Shown piece by piece: positions 18,616 to 30,456 of a stretch of 64,000 nucleotides of DNA. The notes beneath the pieces are model-generated. The model ran no database searches. It saw nothing but the letters and a program-made list of their open reading frames with translations, and was not told where the DNA came from. Origin of the DNA: Elioraea sp. (GTDB lineage: Bacteria > Pseudomonadota > Alphaproteobacteria > Acetobacterales > Acetobacteraceae); the NCBI RefSeq assembly GCF_022842375.1, contig NZ_JALHPR010000015.1, positions 1 to 64,000 of the forward strand, read 5' to 3'. The translations under genes were made by a program, and so were the position numbers. Numbering within the stretch: position 1 is the stretch's first letter; each line of letters begins with the position of its first letter.

Positions 18616-19491
18616 ATGCCGTACCGCAAGCTGCTGCTTCCCGTCATCGGCACCGAGGCGGGCGAAGCCGCTCTCGCCACCGCCTTCATGGCCGCGCGCA
18701 TCTGGCAGGCGCATGTCCACGGCCTGCATGTCCGCATCGACCCGCGTGACGTCGCCCCGCTCGCCGGCGAAGGCCTCTCGGGCGCGATGATCGAGGAAAT
18801 GATGAGTGCCACAGAGCGCGAGAGCAGCGAGCGCGCCAAGGGCGTCCAGGCGATGTTCGCCCGCTTCATCGCCGAGCATGACATCCCAGCCACGTCCGAC
18901 CCGGTCGCTGCCTTCAGTGCGGGCCGCGTGACGGCGTCCTTCGGCTCCGTCGTCGGGCGGGAGGAGGACATCGTCGCGCAGCAGGCGCGGCTGTCCGACA
19001 TGGTCGTGATCGCCCACCCCGATTCGGGCGATGAGATCTCAACCTCCGATGCACTCCACGCCGTGCTGTTCGACAGCGGCCGCCCGGTGATGGTGACGCC
19101 CAAGAAGACGCCCGCGACGCTCGGCACGCGCATCTGCGTGGCCTGGAATGGCACGGCGGAATCGGCCGCCGCGGTTGCCGGTGCGATGCCCTGGCTCGAG
19201 CGCGCCGAGGCCGTGCGCGTTCTCTACGCCGACGAGTACCAGCGCCGTGGGCCTGAAGCCGCAGGTCTGCTCGACTATCTCGCCTGGCACGGCATCAAGG
19301 CCGACAGCACGCTGTTCAAGCCGCTGGGCAACAGCGTCGGTGCGGGGCTGCTCGCCGCGTCAGCCGAGTTCGGCGCCGACCTCCAGGTGATGGGCGCCTA
19401 CAGCCATTCGCGGTTGCGCCAGCTCATCCTCGGCGGCGTGACGCGACACGTGCTCGAGCACGCGAACGTCACGCTCCTGATGAACCGCTGA
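18616..19491 (+). CDS. Universal stress protein, tandem UspA domains
   Basis: 291 aa with two Usp folds: residues 1-155 (MPYRKLLLPVIGTEAGEAAL..DMVVIAHPDSGD..RPVMVTPKKT) and 160-291 (RICVAWNGTAESAAAVAGAMPWL..GADLQVMGAYSHSRLRQLILGGVTRHVLEHANVTLLMNR). The second carries the ATP-type G-x-x-x-x-S-R-x-R-x-x-x-x-G loop; the first is degenerate. Such proteins act in the cytoplasm in stress survival. A 20-bp tandem repeat precedes it and a 24-bp tandem repeat covers its stop codon. Confidence 0.92.
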   Translation: MPYRKLLLPVIGTEAGEAALATAFMAARIWQAHVHGLHVRIDPRDVAPLAGEGLSGAMIEEMMSATERESSERAKGVQAMFARFIAEHDIPATSDPVAAFSAGRVTASFGSVVGREEDIVAQQARLSDMVVIAHPDSGDEISTSDALHAVLFDSGRPVMVTPKKTPATLGTRICVAWNGTAESAAAVAGAMPWLERAEAVRVLYADEYQRRGPEAAGLLDYLAWHGIKADSTLFKPLGNSVGAGLLAASAEFGADLQVMGAYSHSRLRQLILGGVTRHVLEHANVTLLMNR

Positions 19492-19541
19492 CGCTGGGGT
19501 CTGATCAACCGCTGACGCTGGGGTCTGATCAACCGCTGACG
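19477..19541. repeat. 24-bp tandem repeat spanning the convergent stop codons
   Basis: A unit containing AACCGCTGACGCTGGGGTCT repeats with a 24-bp period about 2.7 times. The first copy carries the last codons and stop of the universal stress gene; the last copy carries the last codons and stop of the convergent methyltransferase gene. Only one base (g/c at the sixth position) differs between the first two copies. Confidence 0.85.
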
Positions 19542-20182
19542 GCGTAGATCATCGTCCGCCGCATGTCACGGTCCTCGAGCTCGCGCGTCACCGCGACATC
19601 GTAGCTGGCGCGCGCGACCAGGCCCTCGCGCGGCAGATAGGCGCGGCCGGGATCTGCCAGCAGAACGACAGCGCCCGCCCGCGCCGCGTCGCGCAGCCAC
19701 GGCATCACGCGCGCCGTCATCCGCGCCTCGTAGCAGACATCGCCGGCGAGGATCACGTCCCACGCCGCAGGCGGGGCAGCACAGAGATCCCCCGTGATCG
19801 TTTCGATATTGACATTATTCAGCGCAGCATTCGCCGCCGTCGCGGCGGAGGCGAGCGGGTCGAGCTCTGCCGCCACGACACGCGCAGCACCGGCCCGCGC
19901 CGCAGCGATTGCGGCAAGTCCGCCACCTGCGGCGAAGTCGAGCACCGCGAGCCCGCGCACGAGCGCGGGGTCATCGAGGACGTGGCGGGCAAGGGCCTGG
20001 CTACCGGGCCAGGCGAAGGCCCAGTAAGGCGGCTCAACGCCCGACTGCGCCAGCGTCACCTCCGTCGCCTGCCAGATGGGGGTGATGGCGGTGGCGAGAT
20101 GCAGCCTCACCTCCGGCACGAGCGGCGGGGCTGCGATAATCGTCTCCGCGGCGATGAAACGTGCTGCCTCCTCGGGGCTCAC
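19529..20182 (-). CDS. Class I SAM methyltransferase, ETFB-lysine/PrmA-like
   Basis: 217 aa from GTG at 20182, which overlaps the ubiA stop by four bases. The N-terminal segment (VPEVRLHLATAITPIWQATE) and PPYWAFAWPGSQALARHVLD followed by VLDFAAGGGLAAIAAARAGAARVVAAELDPLA resemble METTL20-type methyltransferases that modify electron-transfer flavoprotein beta, and the related ribosomal L11 enzyme. GDVCYEARMTARVMPWL follows. The target here is inferred. Its last codons lie in the 24-bp tandem repeat shared with the universal stress gene. Confidence 0.88.
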   Translation of the reverse strand: MSPEEAARFIAAETIIAAPPLVPEVRLHLATAITPIWQATEVTLAQSGVEPPYWAFAWPGSQALARHVLDDPALVRGLAVLDFAAGGGLAAIAAARAGAARVVAAELDPLASAATAANAALNNVNIETITGDLCAAPPAAWDVILAGDVCYEARMTARVMPWLRDAARAGAVVLLADPGRAYLPREGLVARASYDVAVTRELEDRDMRRTMIYAVSG

Positions 20183-21102
20183 GCCAGGCGGCCGGCGACG
20201 ATGGCGGCAGCGATCACGAGGCCGACATCGCGGTTGGCGCGGAACAGCCGCCCGCAGAGCGGCGCATCGTCGATGTCGAGTGCGATCACCTGCCGCACCA
20301 GCAGGGCGGCCGCGACCGCGAGTCCGGCGAAGAAGGGCCAACCGAGCCCAGCCAGCACCCCCGCCCCGGCAGCGAGAGCGATCGTGGCGGCATAGCAGGC
20401 GACGAGGAATGGGCGCGTCGTACGCTCGAACAGCCGCGCGGTGGAGCGCACGCCGACCAGCGCGTCATCCTCGCGGTCCTGGTGCGCGTAGATCGTGTCG
20501 TAGCCGAGCGTCCAGGATACCGCCGCCGCGTAGAGCACGAGCGCGGGCAGCGCCACCTCGCCCGTCGCCGCCGCGAAGCCCATCAGCACGCCCCAGTTGA
20601 AAGTGATACCGAGGAAGGCCTGCGGCCACCACGTCACGCGCTTCATTGCAGGATAGACGGCGACGAGGACCAGCGAGGCAACACCCAGCAGGATGGCCGC
20701 GAGGCGAAGCTGCAGAAGGATCACGAGCCCCACCAGCAGCAGGGCCGCGAGGAACACGAGCGCCTGGCGCACCGACAGCGCGCCCGAGGCCAGCGGCCGC
20801 CCCGCGGTGCGGGCGACGCGGCGGTCGATGTCACGGTCCCACAGGTCGTTCACGACGCAGCCGGCACCGCGCATCACGATGGCGCCGATGCCGAACAGCA
20901 CCACGAGCAGCGCATCGGGCCACGGCGCGCCGCCGAGCGCGAGGCCCCAGAGGCCCGGCAGGAACAGCAGCCACGTGCCGATCGGCCGGTCGAGCCTGGC
21001 GAGCAGCGCATAGGGGCGGAGGCGCGCGGGCAGGCGCGCGACCAGCCCGGTGTGGCTGATGTCGGAAAGGCCGGGCGGCTGGGTGGGCTGTGCGTGTGAC
21101 AT
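20179..21102 (-). CDS. ubiA: 4-hydroxybenzoate octaprenyltransferase
   Basis: 307 aa from ATG at 21102. Integral membrane prenyltransferase joining a polyprenyl chain to 4-hydroxybenzoate in ubiquinone synthesis. The two Asp-rich motifs are NDLWDRDIDRRVARTAGRPLASG and YDTIYAHQDREDD, with eight or so hydrophobic helices around them (TWLLFLPGLWGLAL, ALVFLAALLLVGLVILLQL). RLDRPIGTWLLF at the N-terminus is typical of UbiA. It overlaps the downstream methyltransferase by four bases and diverges from rsmE with 45 bp between starts. Confidence 0.95.
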   Translation of the reverse strand: MSHAQPTQPPGLSDISHTGLVARLPARLRPYALLARLDRPIGTWLLFLPGLWGLALGGAPWPDALLVVLFGIGAIVMRGAGCVVNDLWDRDIDRRVARTAGRPLASGALSVRQALVFLAALLLVGLVILLQLRLAAILLGVASLVLVAVYPAMKRVTWWPQAFLGITFNWGVLMGFAAATGEVALPALVLYAAAVSWTLGYDTIYAHQDREDDALVGVRSTARLFERTTRPFLVACYAATIALAAGAGVLAGLGWPFFAGLAVAAALLVRQVIALDIDDAPLCGRLFRANRDVGLVIAAAIVAGRLA

Positions 21103-21147
21103 CGCCGCTATACTCTGGCCACCGCAGGGGGGACGCAACCAGCCACC

Positions 21148-21888
21148 ATGAGCCTCATTCGACTCCACGTTGCAGATGCACTGGCGCAAGGTGCCACGCT
21201 CACCCTTGGCGAGGCCCAGGCGCGCTATCTCGCCGCGGTGATGCGGCGCAGCGTCGGCGATGCCGTTCTGGTGTTCAACGGCCGCGACGGCGAGTGGCAG
21301 GCCGCCATCGCCACGCTCGCCAAGGGCCGCGCAACCCTTGCCATCGGCCATCGCACGCGGGCGCAGACGTCCTCTCCCGATCTCTGGCTGCTCGCCCCCG
21401 TGCTGAAGCGCGAGACGCTGGAGTGGATGGTGGAGAAGGCAACCGAGCTTGGCGCGGCGCGCATCCTCGCCGTCACGACCGAGCGCAGCGCCGTCACCCG
21501 CACGAATCCGGAGCGTCTCACCGCGATCGCTGCCGAGGCGGCGGAACAATGCGAACGCCTTGATGTTCCCGTCGTCGACGCGCCGCAACCGCTCGCGACC
21601 GTGCTGGCAGGCTGGAATCCCGATCGTCGCCTCGTGGTGGGCGACGAGCGCGGCCGGTCACCCCCGATCGCCGATGCAATCGCTGGCGAGGCGCCAGGTC
21701 CCTGGGCCGTGCTCGTGGGGCCGGAGGGAGGTTTCACGGCCCGTGAGCTTGACGGGTTGCGCAAACTCCCGTTCTGTCGCCTGGCCAGTCTCGGCCCGCG
21801 CATCCTGCGGGCAGAGACGGCCGCCCTCTCCGCGCTGGCCGTGCTGCAGGCCCTGGCAGGGGATTGGCGCGATCACCACCTTGCCTGA
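21148..21888 (+). CDS. rsmE: 16S rRNA (uracil1498-N3)-methyltransferase
   Basis: 246 aa. N-terminal PUA-like domain (RLHVADALAQGATLTLGEAQARYLAAVMRRSVGDAVLVFNGRDGEWQA) followed by a SPOUT methyltransferase with the knotted C-terminal motif VLVGPEGGFTARELDGL and SLGPRILRAETAALSALAVLQ, both RsmE signatures. It methylates U1498 of 16S rRNA. A TATACT box at 21109-21114 may be the -10 element. gshA follows after 59 bp on the same strand. Confidence 0.96.
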   Translation: MSLIRLHVADALAQGATLTLGEAQARYLAAVMRRSVGDAVLVFNGRDGEWQAAIATLAKGRATLAIGHRTRAQTSSPDLWLLAPVLKRETLEWMVEKATELGAARILAVTTERSAVTRTNPERLTAIAAEAAEQCERLDVPVVDAPQPLATVLAGWNPDRRLVVGDERGRSPPIADAIAGEAPGPWAVLVGPEGGFTARELDGLRKLPFCRLASLGPRILRAETAALSALAVLQALAGDWRDHHLA

Positions 21889-21947
21889 GGGCGACACGCG
21901 TCACCTCACGCCACCGAAGCACCGCGACCCTCAGAGACGAGCACAGC

Positions 21948-23294
21948 ATGTCGGGACCATCCGAAGGCGACGCGACGCCCATCACCTCGGTGCGCCAGAT
22001 GGTCGAGCATATCGCCGGCGGCGCCAAGCCGCGCGCGGCGTGGCGCATCGGCACCGAGCACGAGAAGATCGTGTTCCGGAAGGCCGATCTCGAACCCCCG
22101 CCCTATGGCGGCGAGGCCGGCATCCGCGCGCTGCTCGACGGCATCGGCGCGATGGGCTGGGAGCCGATCACCGACAAGGGCAACGTCATCGGACTGAAGC
22201 GCGGGCGCGGCAACGTCTCGCTCGAGCCTGGCGGACAGTTCGAGCTCTCCGGCGCACCGATGCCCGATTTGCACGCGACGAAGGCCGAACTCGACGAGCA
22301 TCTGGATGCCTGCCGCGCGGTGGGCGGGAAGCTCGGCCTCGGCTTTCTCCCGCACGGCTTCCACCCGCTGAAGCGGCGCGAGGACATGCCGTGGATGCCG
22401 AAGAGCCGCTACGCCATCATGCGCCGCTACATGCCGCTCAAGGGCAGGCTCGGCCTCGACATGATGCTGCGCACCTCGACGGTGCAGGTGAACCTCGACT
22501 TCGCCGACGAGGCGGACATGGTCGAGAAGTTCCGCATCTCGCTCGCGTTGCAGCCCGTGGCGATCGCGCTGTTCGCCAACTCGCCCTTCACCGAAGGCAA
22601 GCCCAACGGGTTCCGCAGCTTCCGCGCCAATGTCTGGACCGATACGGACCCGGATCGGTGCGGCATCCCCGACTTCGTGTTCGACAAGGGCTTCGGCTAC
22701 GAGCGGTGGGTGGAGTACCTGCTCGACGTGCCGATGTACTTCGTGATGCGCGAGGGCCAGTACGTCGACGTCGCCGGCCAGTCGTTCCGCGCCTTCATGG
22801 AGGGCAAGCTCCCGGGCCTGCCCGGCGAGCACCCGACGATGGGCGACTTCGCCGATCATATCACCACCGCCTTCACCGAGGTTCGCCTCAAGCGCTATCT
22901 CGAGATGCGGGGTGCGGATTCCGGCCCGCCCGAGATGCTGATGGCGCTGCCCGCTCTCTGGACCGGCCTGCTTTACGACAAGGCCGCGCAGGCTGAGGCG
23001 CTGGCGCTGATCACCGATCATCCATGCGGCGACTGGAAGGCGCTGCACCGTGACACGCCGCGCCTGGGCCTCGCCGCACCCTGGTGCGACGGCACGGTGC
23101 AGATGCTGGCGAAGGAGACGGTGGCGATCGCCAGGAAGGGCCTCGTCGCGCGCGGGCTTGGCGAGGAGGTCTATCTCGCGCCGTTGGAGGAGATCGCCGC
23201 CACGGGCCGCACACTCGCCGACCGCTGGCTGGAGCGGAACGAGACAACCTGGGGTGGCGATGTCTCGCGCATCTTCGCCGAAGGCGCTCTCTAG
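21948..23294 (+). CDS. gshA: Glutamate-cysteine ligase, plant/alphaproteobacterial type
   Basis: 448 aa from ATG at 21948 (MSGPSEGDATPITSVRQMVEHIAGG). It makes gamma-glutamylcysteine, the first step in glutathione synthesis. Signatures of the plant-type family: WRIGTEHEKIVF, GNVSLEPGGQFELSG, FLPHGFHPLKRREDMPWMPKSRYAIMRRYM, and LRTSTVQVNLDF. No gshB is in the window. The upstream track extension lies in rsmE and is spurious. Confidence 0.97.
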   Translation: MSGPSEGDATPITSVRQMVEHIAGGAKPRAAWRIGTEHEKIVFRKADLEPPPYGGEAGIRALLDGIGAMGWEPITDKGNVIGLKRGRGNVSLEPGGQFELSGAPMPDLHATKAELDEHLDACRAVGGKLGLGFLPHGFHPLKRREDMPWMPKSRYAIMRRYMPLKGRLGLDMMLRTSTVQVNLDFADEADMVEKFRISLALQPVAIALFANSPFTEGKPNGFRSFRANVWTDTDPDRCGIPDFVFDKGFGYERWVEYLLDVPMYFVMREGQYVDVAGQSFRAFMEGKLPGLPGEHPTMGDFADHITTAFTEVRLKRYLEMRGADSGPPEMLMALPALWTGLLYDKAAQAEALALITDHPCGDWKALHRDTPRLGLAAPWCDGTVQMLAKETVAIARKGLVARGLGEEVYLAPLEEIAATGRTLADRWLERNETTWGGDVSRIFAEGAL

Positions 23295-23425
23295 CAGCAC
23301 TCCGTAACGCTGCCGTATCGGGTCGACAGGTCCCGCATCGTACCGTATCGTTTGCGCAGCGGCATCTGGGAGGGTGCTGCCCGACCACCAGCATACGGCG
23401 CGGCATCGTCGGGGCTGCCGCAATT

Positions 23426-23461
23426 CTGTCCGGGCAATTCCATACTCTGTCCGGAATGTTC
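23426..23461 (+). repeat. Direct repeat ahead of the secreted-protein gene
   Basis: CTGTCCGGGCAATTCC starting at 23426 and CTGTCCGGAATGTTCC starting at 23447 share 8 identical leading bases and a similar tail, 21 bp apart (two helical turns). They lie 75-110 bp before the gene start. A regulator site is possible; only the repetition is seen. Confidence 0.4.
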
Positions 23462-23535
23462 CGTGAGCCTCTCGGCGTTTCCCCGGCCGGTGCGGTCTTC
23501 CGCGCTGTGCGCCGGGCCAGACCGGGAGACTGCCC

Positions 23536-24948
23536 ATGACACGATCGACACACCTGGCCGCCGTGCTGATCCTCGGCGCGTCGTGGCTTGCAACGCCCGC
23601 CAACGCGCAACTCACCTTGCCTGACTGCGAGGCGCTGGCGGGCTGGGCCACCGGCTACCAGCGCGGCGCGCAATGGCGCCCGAACGAGATCGGCACGCAG
23701 AGTGCCATCCCGAGCCTCTACGCCGCGCCCGCGACAGCGCAGCTCCTCGGCAAGCCTGTGATCGACTGGAGCGAGGCCGAGGTGCGGGCGCTGTTCCAGC
23801 ACATGCAGGGCTGCGAGCGGCAGTTCGCCCAGGCGCGTCAGTTCGACAAGCGGAACCCGATCGATACGATGCGCGGCTGGTTGGGCACCAACGTCGCCGC
23901 GATGCTGCGCAACATCGCCGCCGCCCGCGAGGCAGTTCCCCAGGCGCTGGCGGCTCTCGAACCCGCGCCCGCCTCACCGCAACTCCTGCAGCTCTGGAGC
24001 GCGCTGTCGCGGGCGACGAGCCAGCAGGGCTTCAATGCGGCCAGCCAGGCCTCAGGCCAGCTCCAGGGCGATGTGCAGGTGCAGGCGCGTGCGCTGCTCG
24101 CCGGTGTGCGCAACCTGCCGCAGGCCGAGATCGGGCCTGCCGTCGTGGAGAAGGCCTCCGCCAGGGCCGGCGCCATGCGCGGGGCCGTGCGCGACCAGAT
24201 CGTCGCCGAGATCGGCGCCGTGCCGGCCTCCGCGCAGTCGCTGCAGGCCCTGGCTGCTGCACCCCAGGCGCTGCGGCAGCGCTACGGCGCCGCTCTCGGG
24301 CCCGAGGAGTTTCGCGCCATCGACCAGGCAATCGCATCGCGGCGCACGGCCATCGGGGACGATGCGGAGAAGGAGATCGTCGCGCAGCTGGCAGCCGTCA
24401 CGCCTGGCCCGCAGGCCTTCGCCGAGATCGACCGCCAGGTGCCGGAGCCGCTGTTCCGCATCCTGCCGCCGGCGAATGCCGAGAAGGTCCGCGCCGCTGC
24501 GGATGCGCAACGAAAGGCCGCGGCGGATGCGATTTTCACCACCTTCCAGCGGGAGCTGTCCGGCCTGCCGCAGACTCAGGACGGCATCGACAGGATCGAC
24601 GGTGAGATCAAGCCCGCGCTGGCCGCGTGGCCGCAGAGTGCCGCGCCCTACCGCCAGCGCTTCGCCGAGGCAGCGGATTCGCGGCGCACGGCCATCCTCG
24701 CCGTGGTCGACCGTGCCGAGCGCGGCAGCCTGCGCGGCCGCACCTACGAGAGCCAGGCCGGCCTCGCGCTCGAATTCGTCGACCGCACGCGCGTGTTCTT
24801 CAAGACCGGCGGCCAGACGGCAGGGGGCACCTATACCGAGGAGCGCGACGGGCGCGTCACCGTGACCGTCAACAACCAGTCGATGGTGCTGACGCGCGAG
24901 GGCCGCGTGCTCACAGGCGGCCCAACGGATTTCCGTAGGACCAAGTAG
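23536..24948 (+). CDS. Secreted helical-repeat protein of unknown function
   Basis: 470 aa with a signal peptide (LAAVLILGASWLATPANAQ). No known domain is recognised. Residues about 25-130 form an N-terminal domain with two cysteines (LPDCEALAGW; HMQGCERQF) that may pair. Residues about 140-400 are Ala/Gln/Arg-rich helices with degenerate repeats of about 45 residues, such as RAIDQAIASRRTAIGDDAEKE and RFAEAADSRRTAILAVVD. The last 65 residues are strand-rich (GLALEFVDRTRVFFKTGGQTAGGTYTEERDGRVTVTVNNQSMVLTREGRVL), a small beta domain. It should be periplasmic. Confidence 0.8.
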   Translation: MTRSTHLAAVLILGASWLATPANAQLTLPDCEALAGWATGYQRGAQWRPNEIGTQSAIPSLYAAPATAQLLGKPVIDWSEAEVRALFQHMQGCERQFAQARQFDKRNPIDTMRGWLGTNVAAMLRNIAAAREAVPQALAALEPAPASPQLLQLWSALSRATSQQGFNAASQASGQLQGDVQVQARALLAGVRNLPQAEIGPAVVEKASARAGAMRGAVRDQIVAEIGAVPASAQSLQALAAAPQALRQRYGAALGPEEFRAIDQAIASRRTAIGDDAEKEIVAQLAAVTPGPQAFAEIDRQVPEPLFRILPPANAEKVRAAADAQRKAAADAIFTTFQRELSGLPQTQDGIDRIDGEIKPALAAWPQSAAPYRQRFAEAADSRRTAILAVVDRAERGSLRGRTYESQAGLALEFVDRTRVFFKTGGQTAGGTYTEERDGRVTVTVNNQSMVLTREGRVLTGGPTDFRRTK

Positions 24949-24951
24949 CCC

Positions 24952-26390
24952 TCAGCGTACCGCCGTTCCGCCAACGGTCAGCCCACGCATCTTCAGCGTG
25001 GGCTGGCCGACGCCGACGGGAACGCCCTGGCCGTTCTTGCCGCAGGTGCCGATGCCGGGGTCGAGGCCAGGGTCGTTGCCGACCATCGTCACCTTCGTCA
25101 GCGCATCGGGGCCGTTGCCGATCAGCGTCGCACCCTTCACCGCAGCACCGATCTTTCCACCTTCGATCAGATACGCTTCGGACGCGGAAAACACGAACTT
25201 GCCCGAAGTGATGTCCACCTGCCCGCCGCCAAAATTCACGGCGTAGAGGCCACGCTCGACAGACGCGATGATCTCCTCGGGCGCATGCGCACCGCCGGTC
25301 ATGATCGTGTTCGTCATCCGCGGCATCGGCGCGTGCGCGAAGCTCTGGCGACGTCCGTTGCCGGTGGGGGCAACGCCCATCAGCCGCGCGTTCTGCCGGT
25401 CCTGGATGAAGCCCTTGAGGATGCCGTCCTCGATCATCACGGTGCGGCCCGACGGCGTTCCCTCGTCATCGACGGTGAGGCTGCCGCGGCGATCGGGCAG
25501 CGTGCCGTCATCGACCACCGTCACGCCCGGGGCAGCGATGCGCTGGCCGAGCAGGCCCGAGAAGGCGGACGTCTTCTTGCGATTGAAATCACCCTCGAGG
25601 CCATGGCCGATCGCCTCGTGCAGCAGGATGCCCGGCCAGCCGGGGCCGAGCACCACCTCCATCTCGCCGGCGGGTGCGGCGACTGCGTCGAGATTGACCA
25701 GCGCCTGGCGCAGCGCCTCGTCGACAGCGCCCTGCCACGTTGTCGGGTCGAGCAGCAGCGCATAGCCGTGCCGCCCGCCGGTGCCGTGGGTGCCGCTCTC
25801 GCGCCGCCCGTTCGCACCGACGACGACGGTGATGTTGAGCCGCACGAGCGGGCGGAGATCGGCGACCCGCACACCATCGGCGCGGATCACCTGCACCGCC
25901 TGCCACTCGCCGGCCAGCGTGGCCATCACCTGCGTCACGCGCGGGTCACGCGCACGCGCATGCGCATCGATCCGCGCCAGAAGTTCCGCCTTCGCCGCGA
26001 AATCGACGGCAGCGACCGGGTTCTCGTCGGCGTAGAGCCGTGCGTTGGTCGATCGCGGGGCGAGGTCCATCGTCCCGTCCTGCCCGCTCCTGACGCCGCG
26101 CACCGTCTCGGCGGCACGCGCGAGCGCTGCCTCGCTCACCTCGCCCGCATGCGCGTAGCCGACGGCCTCGCCGGCCACCGCGCGAAGCCCGAAGCCCAGC
26201 GCCGTGTCGAAGCTCGCCGAGCGGATGCGGCCATCCTCAAGCGCGAGCGCCTCGCTCTCGCGGTATTCGAGGAAGAGCTCGCCATCATCCATGCCGGCGA
26301 GCGCGGCGGCGGTCATGCGCGCCGCACCGTCACGGTCGAGCAGGCTGTCGGGACGGCCGAAGAAGAGCCGGTCCGTCGTGTCGAGATGGC

Positions 26391-26394
<4 letters not shown>
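24952..26394 (-). CDS. tldD: Metalloprotease TldD
   Basis: 480 aa with GTG start at 26394: this gives a four-base GTGA overlap with the kinase stop and a GGAG box nine bases upstream. The track's ATG at 26409 lacks a ribosome-binding site, and its own ATGGAG supplies that box. TldD with TldE/PmbA degrades unfolded peptides and processes microcin-type precursors. The zinc site [12 protein letters not shown] is clear, with [19 protein letters not shown] and [18 protein letters not shown] at the C-terminus. No pmbA is nearby. Confidence 0.96.
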
Positions 26395-29180
<2,786 letters not shown>

Positions 29181-29190
29181 CAGGCGGCGA

Positions 29191-30261
29191 TCATGCCACA
29201 ACCCGGCGCAGCCTGTGTGCAGCGATCACGAAGGCGCCAAGCACCAGCACCGCCATGGTCTGGTGCAGCGTGCCGAGCGAGACGGGAACGACCGCCAGCA
29301 GCGTCGCGACGCCGAGCACGTATTGCAGCGCGATCGTCCCGGCGAGCATCAGGACCGGCCCGCGCCAGGGCCGCCCCGCCCGCCAGCCGAGCACGGCGGC
29401 GGCAAGGGCTGCGGCGAGCGTCACCGTCGCCAGCAGGCGGTGGTTGAACTGCACCGCGGCGATATTCTCGAAGAAATTGAGCACGAACGGCTGGAGGTCG
29501 GCATAGCCGGCCGGGACCAGGGCGCCATCCATCAGCGGGAACGTGTTGTAGGAGAACCCGGCGCGGATGCCGGCGACGAACCCGCCCGCGAGCATGGTCA
29601 GCAGCGCGAGCGCGCCTGCTGCGTGAACCGCTGCCTTCACTGGCCGCGGCGGCGCCTCGCTCGGGCGTGGCGAAAGCAGGCCGAGCGCCGTCCACAACAC
29701 CGCGGCAAAGATCACGAAGGCGAGGCCGAGATGCATCGTCAACCGGTAGGGGCTGACCGTCGTGCGATGGGCGAAGAAGCCCGATGCGACCATGAACCAG
29801 CCAAGCAGTCCCTGCAGCCCGCCAAGCGCAAACAGCACGCCGACGCGCGGCCACAGCGCCCGCCTGAGCCGACCCGTGAGGGCGAGCGCGAGCGCGCCTC
29901 CGGCGAACACCACCCCGATCAGCTTGCCCCAGACGCGGTGCAGGTATTCGAGCCAGAAGATCTCCTTGAACCCGGCCAGGTCCATGCCGCGGTTCACCTC
30001 GAGATACTGCGGAATGGTGCGGTAGAGCGCGAAGAGGCGGTTCCACTCCGCTTCCGACAACGGCGGCAGCCAGCCGGTCAGCGGCCGCCACTCCATGATC
30101 GAGAGGCCTGAGCCCGTCAGCCGCGTGGCGCCGCCGAGGGCCACCATCACGACGATCATGCCGGCGACGACGAACAGCCACGCGGCGACGGCGGCATCGC
30201 CCGCGCGTTCACGCTCGGCCGTGTCGGCGTCGAGCGGCGGCCAGGTGGTGTCGAACGGCAT
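29191..30261 (-). CDS. ctaA: Heme A synthase, COX15/CtaA type 2
   Basis: 356 aa, eight predicted membrane helices. It oxidises the C8 methyl of heme O to make heme A for cytochrome oxidase. Conserved features: [31 protein letters not shown] after helix 1, [15 protein letters not shown] with a heme-ligand His, [25 protein letters not shown] and [11 protein letters not shown] with the remaining histidines. This is the proteobacterial/mitochondrial Cox15 type. A soluble histidine kinase gene follows after ten bases on the same strand. Confidence 0.96.
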   Translation of the reverse strand: MPFDTTWPPLDADTAERERAGDAAVAAWLFVVAGMIVVMVALGGATRLTGSGLSIMEWRPLTGWLPPLSEAEWNRLFALYRTIPQYLEVNRGMDLAGFKEIFWLEYLHRVWGKLIGVVFAGGALALALTGRLRRALWPRVGVLFALGGLQGLLGWFMVASGFFAHRTTVSPYRLTMHLGLAFVIFAAVLWTALGLLSPRPSEAPPRPVKAAVHAAGALALLTMLAGGFVAGIRAGFSYNTFPLMDGALVPAGYADLQPFVLNFFENIAAVQFNHRLLATVTLAAALAAAVLGWRAGRPWRGPVLMLAGTIALQYVLGVATLLAVVPVSLGTLHQTMAVLVLGAFVIAAHRLRRVVA

Positions 30262-30274
30262 CGTCTCCCCGTGT

Positions 30275-30318
30275 CATGGCAGGGCGGCATGGCAGGCGGC
30301 CGCATGGCAGGCGGCGGC
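30275..30318. repeat. Short tandem repeat in the ctaA/glycosyltransferase gap
   Basis: ATGGCAGGGCGGC, ATGGCAGGCGGCCGC and ATGGCAGGCGGCGGC follow each other, three imperfect copies of a 13-15-bp unit. They lie in the leader of ctaA (minus strand) and ahead of the plus-strand glycosyltransferase. They create several false ATG codons in the track ORF at 30271. Confidence 0.6.
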
Positions 30319-30456
30319 AGGGACGACCTCGGCGCTGGCTCGCTTGCCCGCCCCTACGCCCTCTGGTATGGCGCGCGCCCAGGCAAAATCAAGCAACGGC
30401 GCGTGCCCCCGCCAGCATGGCGGGCCAGCGCGCGCCGGATCGGACCCGATTTCCCC

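Noticed and set aside
30271-30456. N-terminal extension of the glycosyltransferase
   Set aside because: The 62 residues come from a short tandem repeat and lack conserved sequence; the ATG at 30457 fits the family better.
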